This document shows, piece by piece, positions 7,426-16,092 of a DNA stretch of 22,542 nt. The position numbers and the translations under genes were made by a program. This DNA is from Fibrobacter sp. UBA1765 (GTDB lineage: Bacteria; Fibrobacterota; Fibrobacteria; Fibrobacterales; Fibrobacteraceae). The notes beneath the pieces were generated by a model that ran no database searches, was not told where the DNA came from, and worked only from the letters and a program-made list of their open reading frames with translations. The stretch covers positions 1 through 22,542 of the forward strand of contig DCGZ01000065.1 of the NCBI GenBank assembly GCA_002314675.1, read 5' to 3'. How positions within the stretch are numbered: position 1 is the stretch's first letter; every line of letters begins with the position of its first letter.

Positions 7426-7902
7426 ATGAACTTTACTTCTTTCATAGGACAAGCCCAAACGGCTATCGATGGAAAGGGAAGGACCGCCTTCCCTAGGGAA
7501 TTCCGTCGTCAGCTTACGGCCGCCGAAGGGGAAGAATTCGTGGTCACTCGTGGCCCGGACCGGACCCTCAGGTTGTATGTCCTTCCTGAGTATGAAAAGT
7601 TCATGGCGGACTTGGACTCTAGGCCCGATCGCCGTCAAACCGAGAATCTACGGAGGGCATTGTGCGCGACATTCGTTGCGCTTGATGGCCAGAACCGCAT
7701 TTTGCTGCCCAAGAATTTGCTTGAGTACGCTGGACTGGACCGCGAGGTCCTGTATGTTCCGGCAAGCGGTAAAACTCTGGAGATGTGGAACCCAGACACT
7801 TACAACGCAAAGTTTGGCTTCAATACGGAAGCTGACTTTGCTGCATTTGATGCTGCGTTCTACGGAGAAGGTTTGACGGAGGGCGACAATGACCGAAAGT
7901 AA
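7426..7902 (+). CDS. mraZ: Transcriptional regulator MraZ
   Basis: The 158-residue product holds two tandem SpoVT/AbrB-type half-barrels: the first carries DGKGRTAFP (15-23), the second DGQNRILLP (87-95), the conserved DxxxR motifs of MraZ. Length is slightly above the usual 143-152 because of a C-terminal tail. MraZ forms a ring-shaped oligomer that binds repeats upstream of itself and usually represses the dcw operon. Here it is the first gene of that operon and is preceded by a phased GTGG array. The ribosome site is weak (GGTG about 10 bases upstream). Its 3' end overlaps rsmH by 14 bases, which suggests translational coupling. Confidence 0.96.
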   Translation: MNFTSFIGQAQTAIDGKGRTAFPREFRRQLTAAEGEEFVVTRGPDRTLRLYVLPEYEKFMADLDSRPDRRQTENLRRALCATFVALDGQNRILLPKNLLEYAGLDREVLYVPASGKTLEMWNPDTYNAKFGFNTEADFAAFDAAFYGEGLTEGDNDRK

Positions 7903-8833
7903 GCCGACAGAGTTCTATCACGATCCTGTTCTCCTCAAAGAATGTCTTGAATATTTGAACCTTCGCGAAGAAGGCGTGTTTGTCGACTGTACTCTTGGCG
8001 GTGGCGGACATTCTTCCGCCATAGCAAAAGAATTGTCAGAAAATGGCACGCTTCATTGCTTCGATAGAGATCCTGAAGCAATTGGCTTTGCTACAAAACG
8101 TCTTGAAGGTTCCAAGCCGAACATCGTTTTCCACCCGGTTGCATTTGCTGCCCTTGGCGAAGAAGTCGAAGCTTCTTCTTGCGATGGCATTCTGTACGAC
8201 CTTGGTATTTCCAGTCGCCAGGTAGATTCTAATGAACGCGGCTTTACCTTTGTAGGCGATGTTCCGCTTGACTTGCGCATGGATACGCGTCAGGACATGA
8301 GTGCCCAGGAATGGTTGCGTGAAGTTTCTGAAGAAGACCTGGCAAGTGCTCTCCGCTACAATGCAGACCTTGAACGTGCCATGAAACTTGCAGTACGCCT
8401 TAAGGCATGCGTTTCTGATGGTCGCAAGATTTTGCCAAGCGATGTAAAGGATATTGTCCTTTCTGTTTTCCCGGATAAGAAGCGCGATGCAAACGGTATT
8501 CTCGCTCGCGTCTTCCAGGCGATTCGCATGGAAGTGAATGGCGAACTGGAACAGATCAAGGTCAGCATGCGCTCTGCCGTGGAGTGCCTCAAGGTGGGTG
8601 GCCGCCTTGTAATCATGAGCTACCATTCCGTTGAAGACCGCTGTGTAAAGGATGTCTGTGCCGAATTTGAACGCGCATGTATCTGCCCTCCGGAACTTCC
8701 GATTTGCAGGTGCGGTGGCAAGTGTCAAAAGCTTAAGAAGGTGCTTCGCAAGCCGATGGTGCCTAGTGATGAAGAAATCAAGAGAAACTCGCGGGCTCGT
8801 TCCGCCAAATTAAGGGTGTACGAACGAGTATGA
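7889..8833 (+). CDS. rsmH: 16S rRNA (cytosine1402-N4)-methyltransferase RsmH
   Basis: The 314-residue product is full length for RsmH (MraW). HDPVLLKECLEYL (11-23) and FVDCTLGGGGHS (31-42) are the N-terminal substrate region and SAM-binding loop. LYDLGISSRQVD, RGFTF and PLDLRMD follow in the family order, and the C-terminus has NSRARSAKLRVYER. The enzyme N4-methylates C1402 in the ribosomal P site. A strong GGAGG lies about 7 bases before the ATG, inside mraZ, so the start is well fixed. It overlaps mraZ by 14 bases and ftsL by 4 (ATGA). Confidence 0.97.
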   Translation: MTESKPTEFYHDPVLLKECLEYLNLREEGVFVDCTLGGGGHSSAIAKELSENGTLHCFDRDPEAIGFATKRLEGSKPNIVFHPVAFAALGEEVEASSCDGILYDLGISSRQVDSNERGFTFVGDVPLDLRMDTRQDMSAQEWLREVSEEDLASALRYNADLERAMKLAVRLKACVSDGRKILPSDVKDIVLSVFPDKKRDANGILARVFQAIRMEVNGELEQIKVSMRSAVECLKVGGRLVIMSYHSVEDRCVKDVCAEFERACICPPELPICRCGGKCQKLKKVLRKPMVPSDEEIKRNSRARSAKLRVYERV

Positions 8834-9144
8834 AGACGCAGATGATTTCCATAGTTTCGCAGACTTCGAAAATGGAATACGGTGTGTATATTGCCGTAGG
8901 CCTTATCGTGTTTGTTCTTTACGTGATGTGCGATTTGTACATGCAGAATGTATGCCGTACGCTCGAAAAGGACCGTCACGATATGGAAGAAGAAATCTTG
9001 CGTTTGCATGGAGAAATATTGCTTGCCGATAAGCAGATCGATGAGCTGTCTTCATACGAAAGAATTCGCCCCATGGCGGAAAACATTGGCTTGTCTTTTA
9101 ATGAGGCTGCAAACAAGGTACAACTTTTTGGAGGCTTAAAATGA
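8830..9144 (+). CDS. ftsL: Cell division protein FtsL
   Basis: The 104-residue product has the FtsL layout: a short cytoplasmic N-terminus, one membrane helix (about 18-35), then a periplasmic leucine-zipper-like coiled coil (about 40-75) ending in YERIRPMAENIGLSF, the usual post-coil motif of FtsL/DivIC proteins. FtsL binds FtsQ and its partner FtsB and helps activate FtsW-FtsI at the septum. Sequence conservation in this family is low, so identity rests on topology and its place between rsmH and ftsI. It overlaps both neighbours by 4 bases (ATGA), implying coupled translation. Confidence 0.88.
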   Translation: MKTQMISIVSQTSKMEYGVYIAVGLIVFVLYVMCDLYMQNVCRTLEKDRHDMEEEILRLHGEILLADKQIDELSSYERIRPMAENIGLSFNEAANKVQLFGGLK

Positions 9145-11027
9145 TTAAGCAGGCAAGATTGTTGTTCCCGTTCCTTGCGTTTTTTGTGATATGGTTGTTC
9201 CTTTTGGTAACCGTATTTTCTATGCAGGTTGTGGATTCTGAAACTTACCACCGTCAATCCGAAAACAATGCGTTCAAGAATAAGCATGTGTTTGGAGACC
9301 GTGGCAAGATTATGGATCGCAACGGTGTTGTTCTTGCCGATATTTTGCAAAAGAAAAATGACAAGGATGAAATTGTGTATGAACGTGTTTACCCGATGGA
9401 CCGCCTGGCTTCTCAGCTTATTGGTAAAATGGGCAATGGGGCCTCGGGTGCATTTGGCCTTGAAAAAACTTTTGATGATAAATTGAAAGGCAAGGTTGGA
9501 CTTACCCGTCAGGCGGTTGCTGTTGGTAATGTTGGTAGTGTGGTGGTTTATGGCCTTAGTGAAGAGGTTGCTGAAGCTGTACCAGGCAAGAATCTGGTTT
9601 TGACAATTGACGCTTCCATTCAAGAAGCTGTAGAAAATGTTTTAAAGGAAGGCTACGAAGAATACGAACCGAAAGGAGTGAGCGCTGTTGTTGTTGACCC
9701 AATGAATGGCGATATCCTTGCGGCGGCTTCGTACCCGACATTCAATCCGAACGATAAGAATTCCGGTGTTGGTGACAGTACCAAGTGCGGAATCTTTACA
9801 TTTGTCTATGAACCGGGGTCTACATTCAAGGTGCTTACGGCACTTGCAGGCTTAGAAGAGAATGTTGTGACTACCACAGAAATGTTTGATGATGAACATG
9901 GCTGCTGGAAGGTTCCGGGTGGTGAAATTTGCGAACATGGCAAACACGACCTAGGAGTTTTGAATATGGTTGAAGGTATGGCGAAATCTTCAAACATTGT
10001 GTATGGCAAGATCGCTGAAAGAGTCGGCAAGGAAAATTTCTATCGCTTTGCACGTAACTTTGGCCTTGGTTCTAGAACTTCTAAAGATTTGCCTGGTGAA
10101 GAAAAAGGCATGCTTCGCAAACCGCATGATCCGTTGTGGAGCGGTCGTACTTTGCAGACAATGGGCTTTGGCCATGAAATTATGGTTACCCCTATTCAAA
10201 TGGCCATGATATATGCTGCGGTGGCAAATGGCGGCAACCTTATGGAACCACGCATTGTTCTTGAATGGAGAGATTCTTCGGGCAAGGTTCTTGAAAAAAA
10301 TAATCCTAGTGTGATTCGTAGAATTGTTTCTGAACAGACTGCTGCAGAAGTTCGCGAAATGCTTATGGGCGTCGTGAATTCTGGTACAGGAACCAAGGTG
10401 AATTCAAAACTCTTGCCTGAGCTTGTATTTGGTGGAAAGACTGGAACTGCCGAAAAGTATGGCAAGGACGGTAAGGTTGATAGGAATAGGCAGGTTGCTT
10501 CTTTCATTGGCCTTGCCCCGGCATTGAATCCGAAGTATGTATGCCTTGTGCTTGTTGATGAACCTGCCAAGGGTAAGGCAGGTGGCTCAAGCGCTGGCCC
10601 AATGTTTAGGCGCATTATGGAACGCATTTACTTTAACCCGAGTACGTCTCCAAAATCCCACAGGATGCTTGCTGAACCGGAAAAACGTAAATGCGAAAAG
10701 GCATGGAACGGCATGTCTATCGACAAGGCGCAAGCCTTGGCTGAACAAAATTCCTGCTCCTTGAATGTCGTTGGAACTGGTGATGTTGTGCTTTCATCGG
10801 TATTGGAGTCTGCTGATTCTGTAACGCTCATGCTTGGTAGCGACCGCATTGTAGAAATGCCAAACCTTAACGGGATGTCTTTGAAGGATGCCTTGAAGGT
10901 CCTTGGCAATGCAAGGTTGCAAGTAGAATTTTCTGGTAAGGGCCGCGTTGCTCAGCAATATCCGAAACCGTCGGAAAAAATTGAACGTGGCCAAGTTTGC
11001 AAGCTCGTTTTGAAAGAGAAGGTTTAA
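9141..11027 (+). CDS. ftsI: Septal peptidoglycan transpeptidase FtsI (PBP3) with C-terminal PASTA domain
   Basis: The 628-residue product has a membrane anchor (about 8-28), the GDRGKIMDRNGVVLA dimerisation-domain start, and a transpeptidase domain with all three active-site motifs: STFK with nucleophile S227, SSN at 283-285, and KTG at 433-435. A PASTA domain follows (about 571-628, PNLNGMSLKDALKVL), perhaps preceded by a degenerate second one (about 525-566). FtsI crosslinks septal peptidoglycan with FtsW. A PASTA tail is usual in Gram-positive and Bacteroidetes-type enzymes but absent from Escherichia coli FtsI. The extracytoplasmic part contains at least seven cysteines. GGAGG lies 7 bases before the ATG; murE follows after one base. 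Confidence 0.96.
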   Translation: MIKQARLLFPFLAFFVIWLFLLVTVFSMQVVDSETYHRQSENNAFKNKHVFGDRGKIMDRNGVVLADILQKKNDKDEIVYERVYPMDRLASQLIGKMGNGASGAFGLEKTFDDKLKGKVGLTRQAVAVGNVGSVVVYGLSEEVAEAVPGKNLVLTIDASIQEAVENVLKEGYEEYEPKGVSAVVVDPMNGDILAAASYPTFNPNDKNSGVGDSTKCGIFTFVYEPGSTFKVLTALAGLEENVVTTTEMFDDEHGCWKVPGGEICEHGKHDLGVLNMVEGMAKSSNIVYGKIAERVGKENFYRFARNFGLGSRTSKDLPGEEKGMLRKPHDPLWSGRTLQTMGFGHEIMVTPIQMAMIYAAVANGGNLMEPRIVLEWRDSSGKVLEKNNPSVIRRIVSEQTAAEVREMLMGVVNSGTGTKVNSKLLPELVFGGKTGTAEKYGKDGKVDRNRQVASFIGLAPALNPKYVCLVLVDEPAKGKAGGSSAGPMFRRIMERIYFNPSTSPKSHRMLAEPEKRKCEKAWNGMSIDKAQALAEQNSCSLNVVGTGDVVLSSVLESADSVTLMLGSDRIVEMPNLNGMSLKDALKVLGNARLQVEFSGKGRVAQQYPKPSEKIERGQVCKLVLKEKV

Positions 11028-11028
11028 A

Positions 11029-12438
11029 ATGGATTGCTTAGAAAAATTGTTGAAGTCTGGTAGTGTCAAGGGGCTTTGCGACGATTCTCGCAAGGTCAAG
11101 TCCGGTGATCTGTTTTTTGCATTCCCGGTTGCAACTGTAGATGACTTTGCTCGCTCTGCAAGTGCTGCTGGAGCCGTAGCCATTGTCGCAGAAACGGAAA
11201 AGCCGGAAGGTGTAACTTGTGAATGGGTTAAGGTGCCTTCTGTAAAGGAAGCTCGTAAGCTTTCTGCCGAAATATTCTACAACAATCCGTTTGAAACCTT
11301 GAAAGTTCATGCCGTTACTGGTACAAATGGCAAAACAACAAGCGCGTTCCTTATGCGTGAAATGCTTGCTGCCGCAGGTCGCGTTCCTGCGTTGCTTGGC
11401 ACAATCTGCAGTCGCATCGGAGACAAGGTTGTTCCTTCTTCACTTACGACTCCGGGCCTTTTGGAGCTCTATGCCTTTGCACGTACGGCTGTTGATGCCG
11501 GTGCAACTGACCTTGTAATGGAAGCTTCGTCGCATTCCCTTGTGCAGGGCCGTATGGATGGCATTCGCTACGAATCTGCATTGTTCAGCAACTTGACCCA
11601 GGATCACCTGGATTACCACAAGACTTTTGAAAATTACTTCCAGGCAAAGCTTTTGCTCTTTACAAAGTACTTGGCAGACAAGGGCGTTGCCGTAATCAAC
11701 ATCGATGATGAATATGGCATGCGCATTGCGGATATTTTCAAGGGCCGCAAGGTTCTCGTTTCTCGCCTTGGCAACGTACGTGCAGATATCAAGCCGAATG
11801 TCGCTCCTGTAATTGCGGAAAACGGTACAGAAATTTCCTTGCCGCAGGTTTCTACAAAGTCGCTTCATACACGTCTTTGCGGCGAATTCAATGTAGACAA
11901 CGTAATGCTTGTAACAAGTTGGGCTTTTGCTCTTGGAATTTCTGAAGATGCAATTCGCAGCGCTTTGCAGACCGTGAAGGTCCCGGGCCGTTTTGAAAAG
12001 GTCTATGACGAAAATGGCAAGCATGTGATTGTGGATTACGCTCACACTCCGGACGCTCTTGAACGAGTCTTGAAGACGGCTCGCACACTTTGCAAGGGTT
12101 GCTTGAATGTCGTGTTCGGCTGCGGTGGTGATCGCGATAAGACAAAGCGCCCGATTATGGGCGGCATTGCTGAAGCGAATGCAGACAAGGTCTATGTAAC
12201 AAGTGATAACCCGCGCACAGAAAACCCTGAAGAAATTCTGAAGGATATCATGGCTGGCATGAAGGGCAATTACCAGCTGGAAGCGGACAGAGCCAAGGCG
12301 ATTAAGCTCGCTTGCTCTGAATTGGATTCCGGGGACTGGCTTGTCGTTGCTGGCAAGGGTCACGAAGACTATCAAATTATTGGAACCACCAAGCACCATT
12401 TCGATGATGCCGAAGAAGTAAGGAAGGCATTTGCATGA
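11029..12438 (+). CDS. murE: UDP-MurNAc-tripeptide synthetase MurE (meso-DAP adding)
   Basis: The 469-residue product has the three Mur-ligase domains: an N-terminal UDP-binding domain (DDSRKVKSGDLFFA), an ATP-binding domain with P-loop GTNGKTT (98-104), and a C-terminal domain with DNPR at 393-396. DNPR is the specificity motif for meso-diaminopimelate; lysine-adding enzymes differ there. It therefore adds meso-DAP to UDP-MurNAc-L-Ala-D-Glu in the cytoplasm and predicts A1-gamma type peptidoglycan. GAGAAGG stands about 6 bases before the ATG. It overlaps murF by 4 bases. Its substrate would come from MurD, whose gene is not in this cluster. Confidence 0.97.
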   Translation: MDCLEKLLKSGSVKGLCDDSRKVKSGDLFFAFPVATVDDFARSASAAGAVAIVAETEKPEGVTCEWVKVPSVKEARKLSAEIFYNNPFETLKVHAVTGTNGKTTSAFLMREMLAAAGRVPALLGTICSRIGDKVVPSSLTTPGLLELYAFARTAVDAGATDLVMEASSHSLVQGRMDGIRYESALFSNLTQDHLDYHKTFENYFQAKLLLFTKYLADKGVAVINIDDEYGMRIADIFKGRKVLVSRLGNVRADIKPNVAPVIAENGTEISLPQVSTKSLHTRLCGEFNVDNVMLVTSWAFALGISEDAIRSALQTVKVPGRFEKVYDENGKHVIVDYAHTPDALERVLKTARTLCKGCLNVVFGCGGDRDKTKRPIMGGIAEANADKVYVTSDNPRTENPEEILKDIMAGMKGNYQLEADRAKAIKLACSELDSGDWLVVAGKGHEDYQIIGTTKHHFDDAEEVRKAFA

Positions 12439-13823
12439 TCAAGCTTGATTTGACAATCGCCGAGATGTGCGAAATCCTGGAAACGACTCCAGTGAATGTG
12501 CCTGCGCGCAGCTTGCGTCGCAAGGTAACGCTTTGCATGGATTCTCGCGAAGCAGATAAGGGTTGCGTTTTTTGGCCGATTTGCGGCGAACGCTTTGATG
12601 CACACAAGTTTATTGCTCAGGTACAAGAAAAAGGAGCCGTGATGAGCGTCGTTAATGAAGCAAAGGTCTCTAGTGAAGTGACCGCATTTGCACCAGTTGT
12701 TGATACCACCGAGGCATTGCTCAAGCTTGCCAAGGGTTATCAAAGACGCTTTAAGCTCAAGAAAGTTGCAATTACCGGTAGCAATGGCAAGACAACGACC
12801 AAGGAAATGACCAAGGCGGTTTTGAGCCGTAAGTTCAAGACCATGGCTACAAAGGGCAATTTTAACAATCATATTGGTGTGCCGTTAACTCTTTTCCAGC
12901 TTAAGCATACTGATGAAGCTGCCATTGTCGAAATGGGTACGAGTGGCCCGAACGAAATCAAGCCGCTCTCCATGGCAACGGAACCGAACATTGCCGTGAT
13001 TACAAACATTGGTGCAAGCCACTTGGAACGCCTCGGCGACCTTGACGGCGTATACAAGGAAAAGATTACGATTACTGCTGGCCTCCAGGAAGGCGGCTTG
13101 CTGATCGTGAATGCAGATGATCCGCACCTTGCCAAGGTTCGTGCTACAAAGCGCTACAAGGTAATGACCTTTGGAATTCGCCGTGGCGTGCTCAAGGCCG
13201 AAAAGCTTACGTTTGATGAAAATGCCTGCGCAGTTTTCAAGATTGGCCGCTTGAACGTTCACTTGAATGTTCCTGGCATTCATAACGTTTATAATGCACT
13301 TGCCGCCTTCGCTGTCGGTGAAGCAATGGGTGTAGCCAAGGGCGATATTGTCAAGGCTTTGAACGCCTTTAATGCCACTGGCATGCGCATGGAAATTCGC
13401 CAGGCAAACGGCTTCAGGGTTGTTTCGGACTGCTATAATGCAAATCCGAATTCTACTCGCATGGCACTCCAGACTATTGGCGGCTTGAATTCTGCAAAGC
13501 GTCGAATCGCTGTTCTTGGAGACATGCTTGAACTTGGCGCAAGTTCCGTTGAAATGCACAAGGCCATGGGTGAACTTGTCCCGGAATCCGGTTTTAACAT
13601 GCTCCTTACCATTGGTGACCGTGCTAGGGATATTCAAAAGGCTGCTATTGCCAAGGGTTTCCCGAAAAAGCTTGCTGTGCATTTTGCAAACCAGCAGGAA
13701 CTTCTTTGCTTCCTTGCCGATAATGTTTGCGTAGATGACATTGTGCTTGTGAAGGGCTCTCATGGAATGCATTTGGAGCAGGTCGTAGAAGCTCTTTTGA
13801 AAATGGTGCCAGCAGGGGTATAA
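12435..13823 (+). CDS. murF: UDP-MurNAc-tripeptide:D-Ala-D-Ala ligase MurF
   Basis: The 462-residue product carries the N-terminal MurF domain with DSREADKGCVFWP, the P-loop ITGSNGKTTTKEM (G115-T122), the central NFNNHIGVPLTL and EMGTSGPNEI motifs, and the C-terminal domain with DCYNANPNSTRMAL and VLGDMLELG. All are typical of MurF. It joins D-Ala-D-Ala to the tripeptide precursor, the last cytoplasmic peptide step. The start overlaps the murE stop (ATGA). In most bacteria mraY and murD follow; here ftsW starts 12 bases after the stop. Confidence 0.97.
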   Translation: MIKLDLTIAEMCEILETTPVNVPARSLRRKVTLCMDSREADKGCVFWPICGERFDAHKFIAQVQEKGAVMSVVNEAKVSSEVTAFAPVVDTTEALLKLAKGYQRRFKLKKVAITGSNGKTTTKEMTKAVLSRKFKTMATKGNFNNHIGVPLTLFQLKHTDEAAIVEMGTSGPNEIKPLSMATEPNIAVITNIGASHLERLGDLDGVYKEKITITAGLQEGGLLIVNADDPHLAKVRATKRYKVMTFGIRRGVLKAEKLTFDENACAVFKIGRLNVHLNVPGIHNVYNALAAFAVGEAMGVAKGDIVKALNAFNATGMRMEIRQANGFRVVSDCYNANPNSTRMALQTIGGLNSAKRRIAVLGDMLELGASSVEMHKAMGELVPESGFNMLLTIGDRARDIQKAAIAKGFPKKLAVHFANQQELLCFLADNVCVDDIVLVKGSHGMHLEQVVEALLKMVPAGV

Positions 13824-13835
13824 TAGGAGTTTTAT

Positions 13836-15023
13836 ATGCCACGCGAAATGCAAAAGCCAAGCTTTGTTACAAGTTTTAAGGGAATGGACTACATGTTGTT
13901 GATTCCTGTGGTTTTGCTATGCGCACTGGGCGTAGTGTTTATTGCCTCTGGTACAATTGATAGGGAGGGTTACGCAACAATTATAAAACATGCCATGTGG
14001 CTTGGGATTAGTACACTAGCTCTTATTGTGGGAATGGCCGTGGACCATTCTGTTTGGCGAAAATATTATTTCCCGATGCTTATTTTTGGCTTTGTTTTGC
14101 TTGTTGTTGTATTTTTCTTTCCTGCGATTAATAACGCACATCGATGGATTCGTATAGGGTCTCTTACTATACAGTCGACTGAAATCGTGAAATTTATTTT
14201 GTGCACTTATGTAGCGAAGTCTTTGTCTAGCTTTAAAAAAATGAATGAGCTGGCAAAGCCTGCAATTTGGCTTTTACCTTTTTTTGCGTTGATCTATAAG
14301 GAACCGAATCATTCTATGGTAGTGATTTTGTGCGGAATGATTGGCGTGGGCGTTATAGTGGCCAACTTCCCCATGAAAATACTTGCTCTTGGTTTTGCTG
14401 CAGCGATTTTTGCGGGTGCTATATATGGTTTGAGTGGCATCGTGTTCAAGTCGGACGACTTTCATACGGGTCGTTTACAATCTTACTTGAACCCTGAAGA
14501 AAACCCTGAAAAGGCGCACCAGACAACCCAAACAAAGATTGCAATCGGAAGTGGCGGCTTTTGGGGTAAAGGTATTGGCAATGGTTCACAAAAACGCGGC
14601 TTTGTTCCGATTCATGAATTGCATACCGACAGTATGTTCTCGCTCGTTGCCGAAGAAGGCGGCTTTAAGATAGCTGCCCTTGTGATGGTCGCTTTTGTTT
14701 TCATCATGTGGCGTGGCTACCACATTGCCTTGAAGGCGAATACGAAGTATGCGACGTTACTTGCCGTAGGCCTTACGAGCCTGATTATGTTGAATATGCT
14801 TGTGCATATTGGTGTTTGCACGGGGCGTTTCCCGAACACGGGGCAGCCGCTCCCGTTCGTGAGCTACGGCGGAACGAACCTGCTCATGAACATGTTCTTT
14901 ATTGGTGTTCTGCTGAACATTTCGAAGGAACGCTGTGGCAATTACTGTCCTTCCGAAGATGTCGCTTCGGAATTTGATGAACTAGAATGTGTACATCCAA
15001 CGTCGAGGTTTAGAAGTGTCTAA
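13836..15023 (+). CDS. ftsW: SEDS peptidoglycan glycosyltransferase FtsW
   Basis: The 395-residue, multi-spanning product belongs to the SEDS family (FtsW/RodA); position next to murG and ftsI indicates FtsW. AHRWIRIGSLTIQSTEIVKF and IAIGSGGFWGKGIGNGSQK are family signatures. HTD at 263-265 aligns with the catalytic aspartate of Escherichia coli FtsW (D297), so D265 is the likely catalytic residue. SYGGTNLL near the C-terminus is also typical. The usual QPDxGT motif is replaced by EPNHSM (156-161). FtsW polymerises lipid II at the septum. AGGAG lies 7 bases before the ATG. Its codon use is more AT-rich and less biased than that of murF and murG, which may just reflect a membrane protein. Confidence 0.95.
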   Translation: MPREMQKPSFVTSFKGMDYMLLIPVVLLCALGVVFIASGTIDREGYATIIKHAMWLGISTLALIVGMAVDHSVWRKYYFPMLIFGFVLLVVVFFFPAINNAHRWIRIGSLTIQSTEIVKFILCTYVAKSLSSFKKMNELAKPAIWLLPFFALIYKEPNHSMVVILCGMIGVGVIVANFPMKILALGFAAAIFAGAIYGLSGIVFKSDDFHTGRLQSYLNPEENPEKAHQTTQTKIAIGSGGFWGKGIGNGSQKRGFVPIHELHTDSMFSLVAEEGGFKIAALVMVAFVFIMWRGYHIALKANTKYATLLAVGLTSLIMLNMLVHIGVCTGRFPNTGQPLPFVSYGGTNLLMNMFFIGVLLNISKERCGNYCPSEDVASEFDELECVHPTSRFRSV

Positions 15024-16089
15024 GAAATTCTTGTTTGTTTGTGGTGGTACTGGTGGCCACATTTTTCCGGCTGTAGCCATTGCAGAAAGTCTTAAGGCAA
15101 AGGGCTTTGAAGACATTACTTTTGCTGGCCGTAAGGATTCCATGGAAGAACGCCTTGTTTCTTCAAATTGGCCTTTTGAATTTATTACTGCTGAACCGCT
15201 GCATCGCGGTTCCTTGATGCAGAACTTGAAGCTTCCGATAAAGCTTTTGAAGTCTGTTGCCGTAGCAAAGTCTGTAATCAAGAAGGTTAAGCCAGATGCT
15301 GTCATTGCGACTGGCGGCTACGTGTCGCTTCCGATTGTCTATGCTGCTGGTAGCGCTGGCATTCCTGTTTATTTGCAGGAACAGAATGCTGTTGCAGGCA
15401 TTGCGAACAAGGTCGGTTCCCGTGTTGCAAAGAAGGTCTTTGTAACTTCAGAAGATGCCGCAAAGTTTTTCCCGAGTGAAAAGGTGGAAATCTTTGGAAA
15501 CCCAGTTCGTAATTTGCCAGATGCTTCTACTCTTGCCCGCCCTGCAGAATTCCCGGAAGGCAAAAAATGCGTGTTCATTACTGGTGGTAGCCAGGGCGCA
15601 CAGGGCATTAATAACAAGATTGAAGAATCCATTAAGCGCATTGTGGCCAATGAAAACGTTTCTGTTGTTTGGCAGGCTGGCGTAAAGAATTGTGAAGCCA
15701 TAAGCAAGCGTCTTGGCGAACTTCCGAATGTAAAGATTGCAGGATTCTTGAATGGCGTTTATTCCTATTTCCAGTATGCCGATGTGATTGTCAGCCGTGC
15801 AGGCGCGAGTGCTCTTGCTGAAATCCTTGCATTTGGCAAGCCGACAATTCTTTTGCCTTTCCCGCATGCGACAGCGAACCATCAGGAAAAGAATGCGAGA
15901 GTCGTTGAAAAGGCTGGTGCTGCATTCGTTGAGCTTGACAGCGACCCGAATGGTATTTGGGACAAGGTTGAAGAACTTTTGAATGATGATGATAAACGAG
16001 CAAAGATGGCTGCTGCGGCAAAGTCCCTTGGCATGCCTGATGCTGCCGATAGGATCGCAGATGCGATTTTGAAGGATTTGGGAAAATAA
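15016..16089 (+). CDS. murG: Lipid II synthase MurG
   Basis: From the GTG at 15016 the product has 357 residues, the usual MurG length, and begins MSKKFLFVCGGTGGHIFPA with the GGTGGH glycosyltransferase loop at 10-15. EQNAVAGIANK, ITGGSQGAQGINN and SRAGASALAEILAFGKP, typical of the UDP-GlcNAc-binding domain, follow in order. MurG adds GlcNAc to lipid I on the inner face of the membrane. The GTG at 15016 is chosen over one at 14989 because GAGG sits 7 bases before it and the protein start then matches the family. It overlaps ftsW by 8 bases. Confidence 0.96.
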   Translation: MSKKFLFVCGGTGGHIFPAVAIAESLKAKGFEDITFAGRKDSMEERLVSSNWPFEFITAEPLHRGSLMQNLKLPIKLLKSVAVAKSVIKKVKPDAVIATGGYVSLPIVYAAGSAGIPVYLQEQNAVAGIANKVGSRVAKKVFVTSEDAAKFFPSEKVEIFGNPVRNLPDASTLARPAEFPEGKKCVFITGGSQGAQGINNKIEESIKRIVANENVSVVWQAGVKNCEAISKRLGELPNVKIAGFLNGVYSYFQYADVIVSRAGASALAEILAFGKPTILLPFPHATANHQEKNARVVEKAGAAFVELDSDPNGIWDKVEELLNDDDKRAKMAAAAKSLGMPDAADRIADAILKDLGK

Positions 16090-16092
16090 AAT

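Noticed and set aside
11440..12399. A 319-residue open frame antisense to murE
   Set aside because: Same codon-bias artefact; no ribosome site or motif seen.
14989..15015. Longer murG start at GTG 14989
   Set aside because: It adds nine residues not typical of MurG; GTG 15016 has GAGG at good spacing and gives the family-like N-terminus.
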